64,000 bases of DNA from positions 1,488,001-1,552,000 of the forward strand of contig NZ_CP087184.1 in the NCBI RefSeq assembly GCF_024749045.1, read 5' to 3'. Source of the stretch: Pseudomonas sp. B21-028. GTDB lineage: Bacteria > Pseudomonadota > Gammaproteobacteria > Pseudomonadales > Pseudomonadaceae. The notes beneath the pieces were generated by a model. That model did no database searches, was not told the origin of the DNA, and was given only the letters and a program-made list of their open reading frames with translations. The stretch's first letter is position 1, and each line of letters opens with the position of its first letter. Of this stretch, positions 35,051 through 43,918 are shown in pieces. Made by a program: the position numbers and the translations under genes.

Positions 35051-37102
35051 TCAGAGAATGGAGGCCTTGCTGCGCTGCGCCTGTTTCAGATAAGCGCCCA
35101 GCTCCCGTGCCGGCAGGGGTTTGCTGTAGTAGTAGCCCTGACCTTCATGGCAACCCTCGGCAATGATGTAGGCTTCCTGCTCGAGTGTCTCGACGCCTTC
35201 GGCGATCACCTGCATCCCGAGGCTTTTACCCAGCTGAATGATGGCGCGGACGATGGTCGCGTCGTCTTCGTCATCGAGCAGGTCCTGGACGAAGCTCTTG
35301 TCGATCTTGATCTTGTCCAGCGGCAAGCTCTTGAGGTAACTCAGGGACGAATAGCCGGTCCCGAAGTCATCGATGGCAATCAACGCGCCGGAGCGGCGCA
35401 GGCTCAGCAAGTGCTGGGCGGCGGTGGTGATGTCTTCCATCAGGCCGGTCTCGGTGACTTCGAGCTCCAGGCTGCGCGGCGGCAACCGGTACATCTGCAG
35501 GAGGTTGTTCACCACCCGGGGCAGTTCGGCGTGGTGCAGTTGCACCGTGGACAGGTTGACCGCCATGCGCATGTCGACGAAACCCTGGTCGTGCCATTCG
35601 CGCAACTGCTTGCAGGCCTGGTCCAGTACCCATTCGCCGATGGCAATGATGGTGCCGTTCTGCTCGGCCAGCGGAATGAACAGATCCGGCGGTACGAAGC
35701 CATGTTCGGGATGGTGCCAGCGAATCAGGGCTTCGGTGCCCACCACCCGCAAGTCGCGGTAGCTGATCTGCGGCTGGTAGACCAGGGTGAACTGTTCGCG
35801 CACCAGCGCCTCGCGTAAATCCTTCTCCAGCTCGCGACGGCGGCGCATTTCGCTGTCGACGCTGGCAATGTAGAACTGGTAGCGGTTGCGCGAGCGGCTC
35901 TTGGCCAGGGTCATGGTCTGCTCGGCTTTCTGCAACAGCTTCTCGGTGCTGTCGCCGTCTTCGGGAAACAGTGTGATGCCGATGGTGGCGCGCAGGCGGA
36001 TTTCCTGGTCGTCCAGGGCGAAGGGTGCCTCCAGGTCGTCGAGGATGCTTTGCGACAGCTCGGCGGCTTCGTAAGGCTGCTCGATGTCGGCCTGGACCAG
36101 GGCGAACTGGTCACCTCCCAGTCGTGCCAGCGCACCCAGGCGTCCGCTGTGGGCCCGCAGCCGATCGGCCAGGGCCAGCAGCAGTTGGTCGCCGGTCTGA
36201 TAGCTGAACTGTTCGTTGATGCTCTTGAAGTCATCCAGCCCCACGCACAGCACCGCCACCCGGCGTTGCAGGCGCCCGGCATCCACCAGGATCTTGTCCA
36301 GTTGCTGCTGGAGCTGCTGGCGGTTGGGCAGGCCGGTAAGGAAGTCGTACTGGGCCATCCGCAGCAGGCTGTTTTCCGCTTCGTGGCGCAGGTGTGTATT
36401 GCGTTCGATGGAGGCGAGCAATTGGTTGGCCGTGTTGATCCACAGGCCCAGCTCATTGTGTTCGTGGCCGCGAAGCTGCGGGATCTTGTGGGCGCTGGGG
36501 CGATCGGGGTTGATTTCCGTCAGGTGTTCGATGATCCGCGACAGCGGCTTGGTCAGCAGCCAGTGATAGACCAGGTACAACACCAGGCCCATTGCCAGGG
36601 CCCGCAACATGCCGGAAATGAAAATGATCACGGAGTTGATGATGAAACTCTGGCCGTAGGTGGCGGTGTCCAGGGTGATGCTCAGGTCGCCGTAATATTC
36701 GCTGTAGGGACCGCGGCCGACCAATTGCGTGGTGAAGGTACGCTCCTTGCCCAGGATCAGGTCGGTCAGCCAGCGGCTTTCGGAGCGCTGCAAGGGACGG
36801 GTCTTTTCCGCGAGCATGGTTTCGTGCGGGTGACCGATGGAGGCCATGCGGACAGCCTCGTCCTGGAACAGCCCTTCGATCACTTGCATGCCCATTTCCC
36901 GGTCGAGGCTGTAGACGGCCTGGGTCGAGGGGTCGCGAAACATATCGAGAATGCGCTGGGCATCGCTGGCGACGGCCCGGTTGGTTTTATAGGCATCGAA
37001 CACGATCTGGGCACAGCTCAATATCAGGCCAACGATCAATGCCGAGAGGAGCACGACCCGGAGCAACTTCACAGACAAGCTGTTCTTGAGTTCCAGCTTC
37101 AA
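35051..37102 (-). CDS. bifA: Cyclic-di-GMP phosphodiesterase BifA (degenerate GGDEF plus EAL)
   Basis: This inner-membrane protein of 683 residues has transmembrane helices at about 12-34 and 153-178 around a periplasmic sensor, a HAMP-like linker, a GGDEF domain (about 245-410) and an EAL domain (about 425-675). The GGDEF signature reads GGDQF (329-333), so cyclase activity is unlikely. The EAL site is intact (EAL at 457-459, AVNLS, EVTETGLM, DDFGTGYSS, AEGVE). The degenerate motif, length and neighbouring sodB match P. aeruginosa BifA (PA4367), which lowers c-di-GMP to favour swarming over biofilm. Confidence 0.9.
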   Translation of the reverse strand: MKLELKNSLSVKLLRVVLLSALIVGLILSCAQIVFDAYKTNRAVASDAQRILDMFRDPSTQAVYSLDREMGMQVIEGLFQDEAVRMASIGHPHETMLAEKTRPLQRSESRWLTDLILGKERTFTTQLVGRGPYSEYYGDLSITLDTATYGQSFIINSVIIFISGMLRALAMGLVLYLVYHWLLTKPLSRIIEHLTEINPDRPSAHKIPQLRGHEHNELGLWINTANQLLASIERNTHLRHEAENSLLRMAQYDFLTGLPNRQQLQQQLDKILVDAGRLQRRVAVLCVGLDDFKSINEQFSYQTGDQLLLALADRLRAHSGRLGALARLGGDQFALVQADIEQPYEAAELSQSILDDLEAPFALDDQEIRLRATIGITLFPEDGDSTEKLLQKAEQTMTLAKSRSRNRYQFYIASVDSEMRRRRELEKDLREALVREQFTLVYQPQISYRDLRVVGTEALIRWHHPEHGFVPPDLFIPLAEQNGTIIAIGEWVLDQACKQLREWHDQGFVDMRMAVNLSTVQLHHAELPRVVNNLLQMYRLPPRSLELEVTETGLMEDITTAAQHLLSLRRSGALIAIDDFGTGYSSLSYLKSLPLDKIKIDKSFVQDLLDDEDDATIVRAIIQLGKSLGMQVIAEGVETLEQEAYIIAEGCHEGQGYYYSKPLPARELGAYLKQAQRSKASIL

Positions 37103-37357
37103 AGAGGGATTCCTTGTACCGTGCGGGTAGCGTCAAGTTGCCATGAGTATTGGCAATCCTGTGATGTCAGTCAAAGGGACAATCAAACACAAGGGGTTTT
37201 GCCTGGAACATGGCCGATATGCGGTTTTTCCAGAGTGATTGCTCTACGGTCATTGTGTCGGTTGCAGAGGCTCGCAACTTGAGGCCTCGGAGGAATTTTT
37301 GTTGGGATTCGGACGTGAGGTCATCCGCTAGAAACCGGAGCGGGATGTGCGCAGGGC
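37103..37357. other. Upstream region of bifA
   Basis: This 255-base region holds the bifA promoter. A small hairpin is seen (GTTGC-AGAGGCTC-GCAAC near 37260), but no recognisable operator and no gene. Confidence 0.4.
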
Positions 37358-37384
37358 AAAAAAAACCCGGCAAGGTGCCGGGTT
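37358..37384 (-). terminator. Rho-independent terminator of sodB
   Basis: On the minus strand AACCCGGC-ACCTT-GCCGGGTT is followed by a run of T's. Confidence 0.9.
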
Positions 37385-37408
37385 CTTTGTCTGGCATCGG
37401 ATCGAAGC

Positions 37409-38005
37409 TTAGGCGGTGAAAGCCTTGCCTTCGAACTGCTCGGCCACGAATTTCCAGTTGACCAGGTTCCAGAACGCTTCGACGTACTTCGGACGAAGGT
37501 TGCGGTAGTCGATGTAGTAGGCGTGTTCCCAGACGTCGCAGGTCAGCAGCGGGGTGTCGCCGCTGGTCAGCGGGTTGCCGGCGCCGATGGTGCTGGCCAG
37601 GGCCAGGGAGCCGTCAGCCTTTTTCACCAGCCAGCCCCAGCCGGAGCCGAAGGTGCCGATGGAGGTCTTGCTGAACTCTTCCTTGAACTTGTCGAACGAA
37701 CCGAAGGCCTTGTTGATGGCTTCGGCCAGTGCGCCGGTAGGTTGACCGCCGGCGTTGGGCGCCAGGCAGTTCCAGTAGAAGGTGTGGTTCCAGACCTGAG
37801 CGGCGTTGTTGAAGATGCCACCCGAGGAAGTCTTGACGATTTCTTCCAGGGTCTTGCCTTCGAACTCGGTGCCAGGCACCAGGTTGTTCAGGTTCACGAC
37901 GTAGGTGTTGTGGTGCTTGTCGTGGTGGAATTCCAGAGTCTCTTTGGAGATGTGCGGCTGCAGTGCATCGTGTGCGTAGGGCAGCGGCGGCAATTCGAAA
38001 GCCAT
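37409..38005 (-). CDS. sodB: Iron superoxide dismutase
   Basis: The enzyme converts superoxide to peroxide and oxygen in the cytoplasm. It has 198 residues. Metal ligands are His27, His74, Asp157 and His161 (in [11 protein letters not shown]), and the Fe-type signature [11 protein letters not shown] is present. The ATG at 38005 ([11 protein letters not shown]) is the conserved start, preceded by AGGAGA. It lies between bifA and argO, as in other pseudomonads. Confidence 0.97.
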   Translation of the reverse strand: MAFELPPLPYAHDALQPHISKETLEFHHDKHHNTYVVNLNNLVPGTEFEGKTLEEIVKTSSGGIFNNAAQVWNHTFYWNCLAPNAGGQPTGALAEAINKAFGSFDKFKEEFSKTSIGTFGSGWGWLVKKADGSLALASTIGAGNPLTSGDTPLLTCDVWEHAYYIDYRNLRPKYVEAFWNLVNWKFVAEQFEGKAFTA

Positions 38006-38179
38006 GGTGATTCTCCTAATCAGGTCAGTTGCGGTGAGCGCAAGGCCGATCACGGGCGGCCGGACTAGCGCCGGGGAGTTTGTACTCTTTGCGGCGCAGG
38101 GTCGGATCATAGCACCGGGGGTGCGGCATAACCACGCAACAACTGTGTGGGATAGAGGTTCCAGAGCGGTTTTGAATAA

Positions 38180-38782
38180 TCAGCCCATGACGATCAACTG
38201 CACCGCCACGGTGAACATCATCACCGCCACCAGCAGGTCGAGGATCCGCCAGGTGCTCGGGCGAGCCAGCCAGGGAGCCAGCCATGCGGCGCCGAAGGCC
38301 AGGGTGAAAAACCACAACAGCGAAGCACTGGCGGCGCCCACGACATAGGCCCCGGGCACGCTCTGCTGGGCACCGAGGGAACCGATCAGCAGCACGGTAT
38401 CGAGGTAGACGTGAGGGTTGAGCAGTGTCACGGCCAGCGCGCTGAGCAATACCGTCCGCAGCGAGCGCACGGCCTGGTGTTCACCTTGTTGCAGGCTCTG
38501 CTTCGAACAGGCCCGGCGCAAGGCGAGGCTGCCGTACCAGAGCAGGAACGCCGCGCCACCCCAGCGGGCAATCGAGAGCAACAACGGGCTCTGGGCCAGC
38601 AGCGTCGCCAGCCCGAATACGCCGGCCATGACCAGCAGCGCATCGCAGGTGACGCACAGCGCAGCCACGGGTAAATGATGTTCGCGACGCAGGCTCTGGG
38701 CCAGCACAAACGCGTTTTGGGCGCCGATGGCCATGATCAGCCCGAGGGCCACCAGCAGCCCGTTCAGATAACTCTGCCACAT
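38180..38782 (-). CDS. argO: Arginine/lysine exporter ArgO (LysE family)
   Basis: This is an inner-membrane exporter of 200 residues with about six hydrophobic segments. GLIMAIGAQNAFVLAQSLRR at the N-terminus and VTLLNPHVYLDT in the middle are diagnostic of the LysE/ArgO branch. It is in the same block as the divergent argP regulator, whose E. coli homologue activates argO in response to arginine. The start at 38782 (MWQSYLNGLL) fits the family. Confidence 0.9.
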   Translation of the reverse strand: MWQSYLNGLLVALGLIMAIGAQNAFVLAQSLRREHHLPVAALCVTCDALLVMAGVFGLATLLAQSPLLLSIARWGGAAFLLWYGSLALRRACSKQSLQQGEHQAVRSLRTVLLSALAVTLLNPHVYLDTVLLIGSLGAQQSVPGAYVVGAASASLLWFFTLAFGAAWLAPWLARPSTWRILDLLVAVMMFTVAVQLIVMG

Positions 38783-38786
38783 GATT

Positions 38787-39188
38787 TCACTCCCCGTTCG
38801 CGGCCAGTTGCTGGAGCACGGCCATGGCCTGTCCGGCGTCGTCGTGACCGACGAACAGATGGTCGTGGTAAAAACCGGCAATCACGTTGCAACTGATACC
38901 GGCATTGCTCAATGCCGTGGCGAACGCGGCGGTCAGGCCCACGGCCTGCAAGGCCGAGTGCACCTCGAGGGTGATCCAGGCGGCGACATAATCGAAGCCC
39001 AGTCCGGCCTTTTGCGCCTGGGATTTTTCCAGGATCACCGTCAGTCCCTCTCGCTCGAGAAAACTGCCGACGATCGCGATGTCGGCCGGGATCCGGCCAT
39101 CGGGCAAGCTACAGAACACGTATTCGCCCGCGTTGAGCCGCGGACTCATGCTGCGCAGCAGGGTGTTCAATGATATTTCGCCAGACAT
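38787..39188 (-). CDS. ACT-domain-containing protein
   Basis: The protein has 133 residues, with an N-terminal segment (LNAGEYVFCSLP) and a C-terminal ACT-like half (AAFATALSNAGISCNVIAGFYHDHLFVGHDDAGQAMAVLQQL). ACT domains bind amino acids, and related proteins are encoded beside amino-acid regulators. It ends 4 bases before argO and shares its operon, divergent from argP, so a link to basic amino-acid sensing is plausible but unproven. Confidence 0.85.
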   Translation of the reverse strand: MSGEISLNTLLRSMSPRLNAGEYVFCSLPDGRIPADIAIVGSFLEREGLTVILEKSQAQKAGLGFDYVAAWITLEVHSALQAVGLTAAFATALSNAGISCNVIAGFYHDHLFVGHDDAGQAMAVLQQLAANGE

Positions 39189-39278
39189 GGCTCGCTCCTT
39201 CCAGGTGATGCTGGCCATTTTCCGGTCGAAGGCTGTATAAGAAAAACAAATCTTGCTGATTGCTCATTAGGAATACTG

Positions 39279-40178
39279 ATGTTCGATTACAAACTGCTGG
39301 CGGCCCTGGCTGCCGTGGTGGAACAGGCCGGCTTCGAGCGTGCCGCCCAGGTGTTGGGTTTGTCCCAATCGGCCATTTCCCAACGGATCAAACTGTTGGA
39401 GGCGCGTGTCGGCCAACCCGTGCTGGTACGTGCTACGCCGCCGGCGCCCACCGAGATCGGTCGCCGTTTGCTCAACCATGTGCAGCAGGTGCGCTTGCTG
39501 GAGCGCGATCTGCAAAGCCTGGTGCCGGCACTCGATGAAGAAGGTCTGCCCGAACGCCTGCGCATCGCCCTGAATGCCGACAGCCTGGCGACCTGGTGGG
39601 CGGCGGCCGTGGGCGATTTCTGCGCCGAACATCACTTGTTGATGGACCTGGTGGTCGAGGACCAGACCGTCGGCCTCAAACGCATGCGTGCCGGCGAAGT
39701 GGCGGCGTGTGTCTGCGCCAGCGAGCGCCCGGTGGCCGGGGCTCGCAGCGTCTTGCTGGGTGCGATGCGCTACCGGGCGCTGGCGAGCCCGGCCTTCATC
39801 GCCCGGTACTTTCCCGATGGCGTACGTGCCGAGCAATTGGCTCGCACGCCGGCCCTGGTGTTCGGCCCGGATGATTTCCTGCAACACCGCTATCTCGCTT
39901 CCCTCGGCGTCGAAGGCGGTTTCGAGCACCATCTGTGTCCGTCTTCCGAAGGTTTCCTGCGCCTGGCCGAAGCGGGGCTTGGCTGGGGGCTGGTGCCGGA
40001 ACTACAGATGCGCGAGCAACTGGCGCGGGGTGTGTTGGTGGAGTTGCTGGCAGATAAACCGATCGATGTGCCTTTGTACTGGCATCATTGGCGCAACGGT
40101 GGGCAGTTGCTCGGGTTGTTGACCGATCAGTTGATTCACTTCTCAAAGCGCTGGCTGGTGCCTTGGGGGCCGCAATGA
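39279..40178 (+). CDS. argP: LysR-type regulator ArgP (IciA)
   Basis: The protein has 299 residues. An N-terminal winged helix-turn-helix (residues about 3-60, ERAAQVLGLSQSAISQRIKLLE) is followed by the substrate-binding domain. Sequence pattern and position opposite argO identify it as the lysine/arginine-responsive activator of the exporter. The 90-base gap to the ACT-domain gene should hold the shared control region. AGGA precedes the ATG. Confidence 0.92.
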   Translation: MFDYKLLAALAAVVEQAGFERAAQVLGLSQSAISQRIKLLEARVGQPVLVRATPPAPTEIGRRLLNHVQQVRLLERDLQSLVPALDEEGLPERLRIALNADSLATWWAAAVGDFCAEHHLLMDLVVEDQTVGLKRMRAGEVAACVCASERPVAGARSVLLGAMRYRALASPAFIARYFPDGVRAEQLARTPALVFGPDDFLQHRYLASLGVEGGFEHHLCPSSEGFLRLAEAGLGWGLVPELQMREQLARGVLVELLADKPIDVPLYWHHWRNGGQLLGLLTDQLIHFSKRWLVPWGPQ

Positions 40179-40254
40179 GCGTCAAGCCGCAAGCGGCGCA
40201 GATTAATTTGCCGTGGCGGCTCGACGCTTGCCACTGCACGGGTTGGGAGCATTC

Positions 40255-41238
40255 ATGAAAATTCTGGTTACCGGCGCAAGCGGCTTCATCGGTGGGCGCT
40301 TTGCGCGTTTCGCCCTGGAGCAGGGCCTGGATGTACGGGTCAACGGACGTCGGGCCGAGAGCGTGGAACACCTGGTGCGTCGCGGTGCGCAATTCGTCCC
40401 GGGGGACCTGGGCGATCCGCTGCTGGCCCGTGATCTGTGCCTGGATGTCGAGGCCGTGGTGCATTGCGCCGGTTCCGTGGGGTTGTGGGGGCGCTATCAG
40501 GATTTTCACCAGGGCAACGTCCAGCTCACGGAAAATGTTGTTGAGGCCTGCCTCAAGCAAAAGGTCCGGCGCCTGGTTCACCTGTCGTCACCGTCGATCT
40601 ATTTCGATGGCCGTGACCACCTTGGGTTAACCGAAGAGCAAGTGCCCAAGCGCTTCAGCCATCCCTACGCCGCCACCAAATACCTGGCCGAGCAGAACGT
40701 CTTCGGTGCCCAGGAGTTCGGCCTCGAAGTGCTGGCCCTGCGGCCGCGCTTCGTGACCGGGGCTGGCGACATGAGCATCTTCCCGCGCCTGTTGAACATG
40801 CAGCGCAAGGGGCGGTTGGCGATTGTCGGCAACGGCTTGAACAAGGTGGATTTCACCAGTGTGCACAACCTCAACGAGGCGTTGCTCAGCAGCTTGCTGG
40901 CCACCGGTTCGGCGTTGGGCAAGGCCTACAACATCAGCAATGGAACGCCGATTCCGTTGTGGGACGTGGTCAACTATGTGATGCGGCAGATGGACGTCCC
41001 ACAAGTCAGGCGTTACCGTTCCTACGGGCTCGCCTACAGCATTGCCGCGTTGAACGAAGGGGCCTGCAAGTTGTGGCCGGGCCGTCCCGAACCGACACTG
41101 TCGCGCCTGGGCATGCAGGTCATGAACAAAAATTTCACCCTCGACATCAGCCGTGCCCGGCATTATCTCGATTACGATCCGCAAGTCAGCCTGTGGACCG
41201 CTCTCGATGAATTCTGCACCTGGTGGAAAGCCCGCTGA
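40255..41238 (+). CDS. NAD-dependent epimerase/dehydratase (3-beta-HSD-like)
   Basis: This extended short-chain dehydrogenase has 327 residues. The Rossmann motif GASGFIGG is at 7-14, the catalytic Tyr-Lys pair in YAATK at 138-142, and Ser in LSSPSIY near 112. It resembles the 3-beta-hydroxysteroid dehydrogenase/isomerase branch, but the substrate is not known. It follows argP by 76 bases and precedes the coiled-coil membrane protein, as in the PA4360-PA4363 block of P. aeruginosa. Confidence 0.86.
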   Translation: MKILVTGASGFIGGRFARFALEQGLDVRVNGRRAESVEHLVRRGAQFVPGDLGDPLLARDLCLDVEAVVHCAGSVGLWGRYQDFHQGNVQLTENVVEACLKQKVRRLVHLSSPSIYFDGRDHLGLTEEQVPKRFSHPYAATKYLAEQNVFGAQEFGLEVLALRPRFVTGAGDMSIFPRLLNMQRKGRLAIVGNGLNKVDFTSVHNLNEALLSSLLATGSALGKAYNISNGTPIPLWDVVNYVMRQMDVPQVRRYRSYGLAYSIAALNEGACKLWPGRPEPTLSRLGMQVMNKNFTLDISRARHYLDYDPQVSLWTALDEFCTWWKAR

Positions 41239-41345
41239 TCGGTCCGTCATGAACCGAGTGCCGGGTTCGGGGTCAATGGGTGCGGCGGGCGAGGGGGTTA
41301 TACTCGCCGCATCGAGCCATTACTGGTTTTTCAAAGGTTGAATCC

Positions 41346-42227
41346 ATGCCCACGCGTAATGATGAACACGACGACTTCGACGATGTACCGAGCCTGCGGA
41401 TGCGCGCCGACGTCCCCGATGACGATGACTTCCTGCCCAACCGTCAGGCGCATGTGCAAGCGCGTCCGACACCCGTGGCGGCAGCCAAGGTCAAGGGGCC
41501 CAGCACCGGACCGCTGTGGGCTCTGGTCGGCGCGTTGCTGTGTGCGCTCGGCTTCCTGGCCTGGTGGAGCTTCCAGCAGATTTCCCTGATGGAGCAACAG
41601 TTGGTGGCGACCCAGGAGAGTTTCGCGCGGATCAGTGAAGACGCGGCGGGACGCTTGAAGGACATTTCCGGCAAGGTGGTGGCCGGCCAGTCCAATGTCA
41701 TGAGCGACAGTGAAGCCTTGAAGCTGCAGGTCAGGCAGTTGGACAACAAGCTGCAAGAGCAGGCCCGGCTATTCGAAAGCAAGCTGCAAGAGCAGTACAA
41801 GCAACAGCAAGCCACCTTCGGTCCGTCCGCCGACCTGGACAAGGAACTGGCCCAGCTCATTGCCCAGGCCACTGAACAGCAGAACGCCAGCACTCAGCTG
41901 CAAGCGGCCAACAAGGAGCTTCAGGCCCAGGTCAAGGCACTGGCGGCTGAAGTGACCACCCTGAAGAACCAAGGTGAAGACGGCGTGCTCGATGCCCAGC
42001 TCAAGAGCATCGGTGCCGATATCACTGCCCTGAAAAGGAATAACCAGAACCCTGCCATCGAGCGCCTGGAGCAGGAGATGATGGTACTCAAGAGTCAGCA
42101 GGATAACCGCTCGGGCGGCGGAACGGCCGAATTCGATGCCTTCCGCGGCCAGGTCACCCGCAACATCAATACACTGCAAGCACAGATCCAGAACCTGCAA
42201 CAGCAGCTCAGCGCTCGGGGGCAGTGA
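41346..42227 (+). CDS. Coiled-coil single-pass membrane protein
   Basis: The protein has 293 residues: an acidic N-terminal cytoplasmic part (DDFDDVPSLRMRADVPDDDDF), one transmembrane helix at about 56-76, and a long Gln/Glu/Lys/Leu-rich periplasmic coiled coil from about 80 to the end. Homologues are annotated only as hypothetical or ATPase-like by low complexity, and no ATPase motif is present. The IS element begins about 25 bases after its stop. Confidence 0.83.
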   Translation: MPTRNDEHDDFDDVPSLRMRADVPDDDDFLPNRQAHVQARPTPVAAAKVKGPSTGPLWALVGALLCALGFLAWWSFQQISLMEQQLVATQESFARISEDAAGRLKDISGKVVAGQSNVMSDSEALKLQVRQLDNKLQEQARLFESKLQEQYKQQQATFGPSADLDKELAQLIAQATEQQNASTQLQAANKELQAQVKALAAEVTTLKNQGEDGVLDAQLKSIGADITALKRNNQNPAIERLEQEMMVLKSQQDNRSGGGTAEFDAFRGQVTRNINTLQAQIQNLQQQLSARGQ

Positions 42228-42273
42228 CAGGTTTTTAACACCACCACACCTAATGAGATGGCTACCCCCGCTG

Positions 42274-42308
42274 CCCCCTGTGAACGCCCACTAAGCTTTC
42301 ACAGGGGG
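42274..42308 (+). promoter_or_regulatory. Hairpin in the transposase leader
   Basis: CCCCCTGTGAA and TTCACAGGGGG form a perfect 11-base stem with a 13-base loop, ending a few bases before the ACCGGAG ribosome site. It could limit transposase translation from read-through transcripts. Confidence 0.65.
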
Positions 42309-42328
42309 ATCTACCGGAGACCGCCGTC

Positions 42329-43357
42329 ATGAACAAAGTAGCCGTTGTCGCCATCGACCTTGGAAAGCTCACCTTTCACGTACATGAGCAAGATGATCAG
42401 GGGCATCCACTTCTGCGCAAAAAGTTTAAGCGAGTGGAGCTCCTCCAGCATCTAGCAAATCTCGAACCGTGCATCGTCGTGATGGAAGCCTGTGGTGGGG
42501 CCCATTTCATGGCGCAAGAAGTCGCCAAGTTTGGGCATTCTCCCAAACTGATAGCGCCTCATCTCGTACGTCCTTATGTGAAAAGCAACAAAAACGATTT
42601 CGCCGATGCCGAGGCAATCTGCGAGGCCGCCAGTCGTCCCACGATGCGCTTTGTACCGGTTAAAAACCAAGCTCAGCAGGCTTTGGCGATGCTCAACTCG
42701 GTGCGCGACTCGTTCATTAAGGATCGCACGGCGACCGTCAATCGGATCCATGCAGCGTTTCTGGAAGTCGGCGTCAGCCTGACTCCAGGCTACAAATCGC
42801 TCAAGGACATACCAGCCCTGTTGGAGGCAAGTTCATTTCATGGGCTCATCCGCAAACTCCTGGCGGACTTGTACGAGCATTACCTCTACCTCAATCTGCG
42901 TATCAAGGCGTTAGACAAGGAGGTCGACTGCCAGGCCGCTGGAGATGATCTGGCCTCCCGCCTGATGACAATGCCGTGCGTGGGTCCGATCACCTCCAGC
43001 GTCCTGGCTGCCGAAGTGGGCGACGGTAAGCAGTTCAAATGTGGTCGAGACTTCTCAGCGTCAATTGGACTGGTCCCCAAACAACACTCAACGGGCGGAC
43101 GGACGGTACTTTTGGGCATCAGCAAGCGTGGCGATCGAAATCAAAGGCGCCTGTTCGTCCAGTGTGCCCAGACGTATGTGAACAGGCTGGATCGACAGGA
43201 AGGGAAGCTGGCCGATTGGGTTCGCAAGCTCCTGGCCAGCCACCGTCACCGCAACCTTGTGGTCTGCGCACTGGCCAACAAGTTAGCCAGGATCGCTTGG
43301 TCAATTGCGGCAAACCATACGGTATTCGATGCAGGGCCAAGCGCGATGAACGCCTGA
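42329..43357 (+). CDS. IS110-family transposase
   Basis: The protein has 342 residues. The N-terminal DEDD/RuvC-like domain has Asp10 (AIDLGK), Glu53 (VMEACGG), Asp90 and Asp93 (NDFADAEA). The C-terminal Tnp_20 domain shows MTMPCVGPITSSVLAAEVGD, FSASIGLVPKQHSTGGRTVLLGISKRG and the catalytic-serine region. It appears full length and undamaged. It is the only complete transposase gene in the window. Confidence 0.94.
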   Translation: MNKVAVVAIDLGKLTFHVHEQDDQGHPLLRKKFKRVELLQHLANLEPCIVVMEACGGAHFMAQEVAKFGHSPKLIAPHLVRPYVKSNKNDFADAEAICEAASRPTMRFVPVKNQAQQALAMLNSVRDSFIKDRTATVNRIHAAFLEVGVSLTPGYKSLKDIPALLEASSFHGLIRKLLADLYEHYLYLNLRIKALDKEVDCQAAGDDLASRLMTMPCVGPITSSVLAAEVGDGKQFKCGRDFSASIGLVPKQHSTGGRTVLLGISKRGDRNQRRLFVQCAQTYVNRLDRQEGKLADWVRKLLASHRHRNLVVCALANKLARIAWSIAANHTVFDAGPSAMNA

Positions 43358-43608
43358 CCCCGCTATTACCCGAGCACCACCTACCTGGTTTTGCGATGCT
43401 GGATAACAGATGACATGAACGGCTAACCGGCCTGACGAAAACCCTGGGCTCCCACACGGCTGCAAGGCCGTTCAACTAATCAGGATCGTCGGGCATCGAA
43501 TTCTCATCAAGGCGCGGGGGACGCAATTCCCCACCCAGACGCCGGATAGATGAAAGCAAGCCAAACACGCATCAAAGACAGTATTGCAGAAAAGGGGGTA
43601 ACCATAGA

Positions 43609-43635
43609 TGTGGGAGCGACCTGCTCGCTCCCACA
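43609..43635. repeat. Single compact REP unit beside the IS right end
   Basis: TGTGGGAGCGACCTGCTCGC with TCCCACA forms a short hairpin. It touches the estimated right end of the IS element. Confidence 0.7.
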
Positions 43636-43643
43636 GTGTTTCG

Positions 43644-43838
43644 TAATGCTGTTCACTTAAGAAAAGCGATGAACTTGTGGCGAGGGGATTTATCCCCGCT
43701 GGGCTGCGAAGCAGTCCCAAAACCCTGCTACTCGGTGTATCAGGCGGATTGAGTCGCCTGTGTTGGCTGCTGCGCAGCCCAGCGGGGATAAATCCCCTCG
43801 CCACAATGAACCGGGCAAGTCTTAAGTGAACAGCATTA
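43644..43838. mobile_element. 195-base IS4-like MITE carrying a REP doublet
   Basis: Perfect 18-base terminal inverted repeats (TAATGCTGTTCACTTAAG at 43644-43661 and its exact complement at 43821-43838) are flanked by 13-base direct repeats CCACAGTGTTTCG at 43631-43643 and 43839-43851. The terminal sequence resembles the ends of E. coli IS4 as I recall them (TAATGCCGATCAGTTAAG, 15 of 18), and IS4 elements duplicate 11-13 bases. It contains no gene, only a REP doublet. Confidence 0.82.
43675..43806. repeat. REP doublet inside the MITE, GTGGCGAGGGGATT family
   Basis: TGTGGCGAGGGGATTTATCC and its inverse are set almost symmetrically, 13-14 bases inside the MITE terminal repeats. Confidence 0.82.
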
Positions 43839-43865
43839 CCACAGTGTTTCGGGGGTGTTGTGAGT

Positions 43866-43905
43866 ACAAAAAAAGGCCCGCATCGCTGCGGGCCTTTTTT
43901 TTGTA
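43866..43905. terminator. Terminator of rapA (bidirectional shape)
   Basis: A-run, GGCCCGC-ATCGCT-GCGGGCC, then eight T's. On the minus strand it lies just after the rapA stop. Confidence 0.92.
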
Positions 43906-43918
43906 TTACCAGGGCTGA

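Larger units (their letters stand above)
42251..43608 (+). mobile_element. IS110-family (IS1111-type) insertion sequence
   Basis: One transposase gene is flanked by subterminal inverted repeats ATGGCTACCCCC (42258-42269) and GGGGGTAACCAT (43594-43605), which match at 11 of 12 bases. The ends given are estimates, because IS1111 elements have a few bases outside these repeats and make no target duplication. About 235 bases between the transposase stop and the right repeat are non-coding and hold a hairpin-prone GCGCGGGGGACGCAATTCCCC. The right end abuts a REP unit, a target favoured by IS110 members in P. putida. Confidence 0.8.

Noticed and set aside
38006..38110. N-terminal extension of sodB
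   Set aside because: An in-frame upstream start exists, but superoxide dismutases start at MAFELP and AGGAGA lies just before that ATG.
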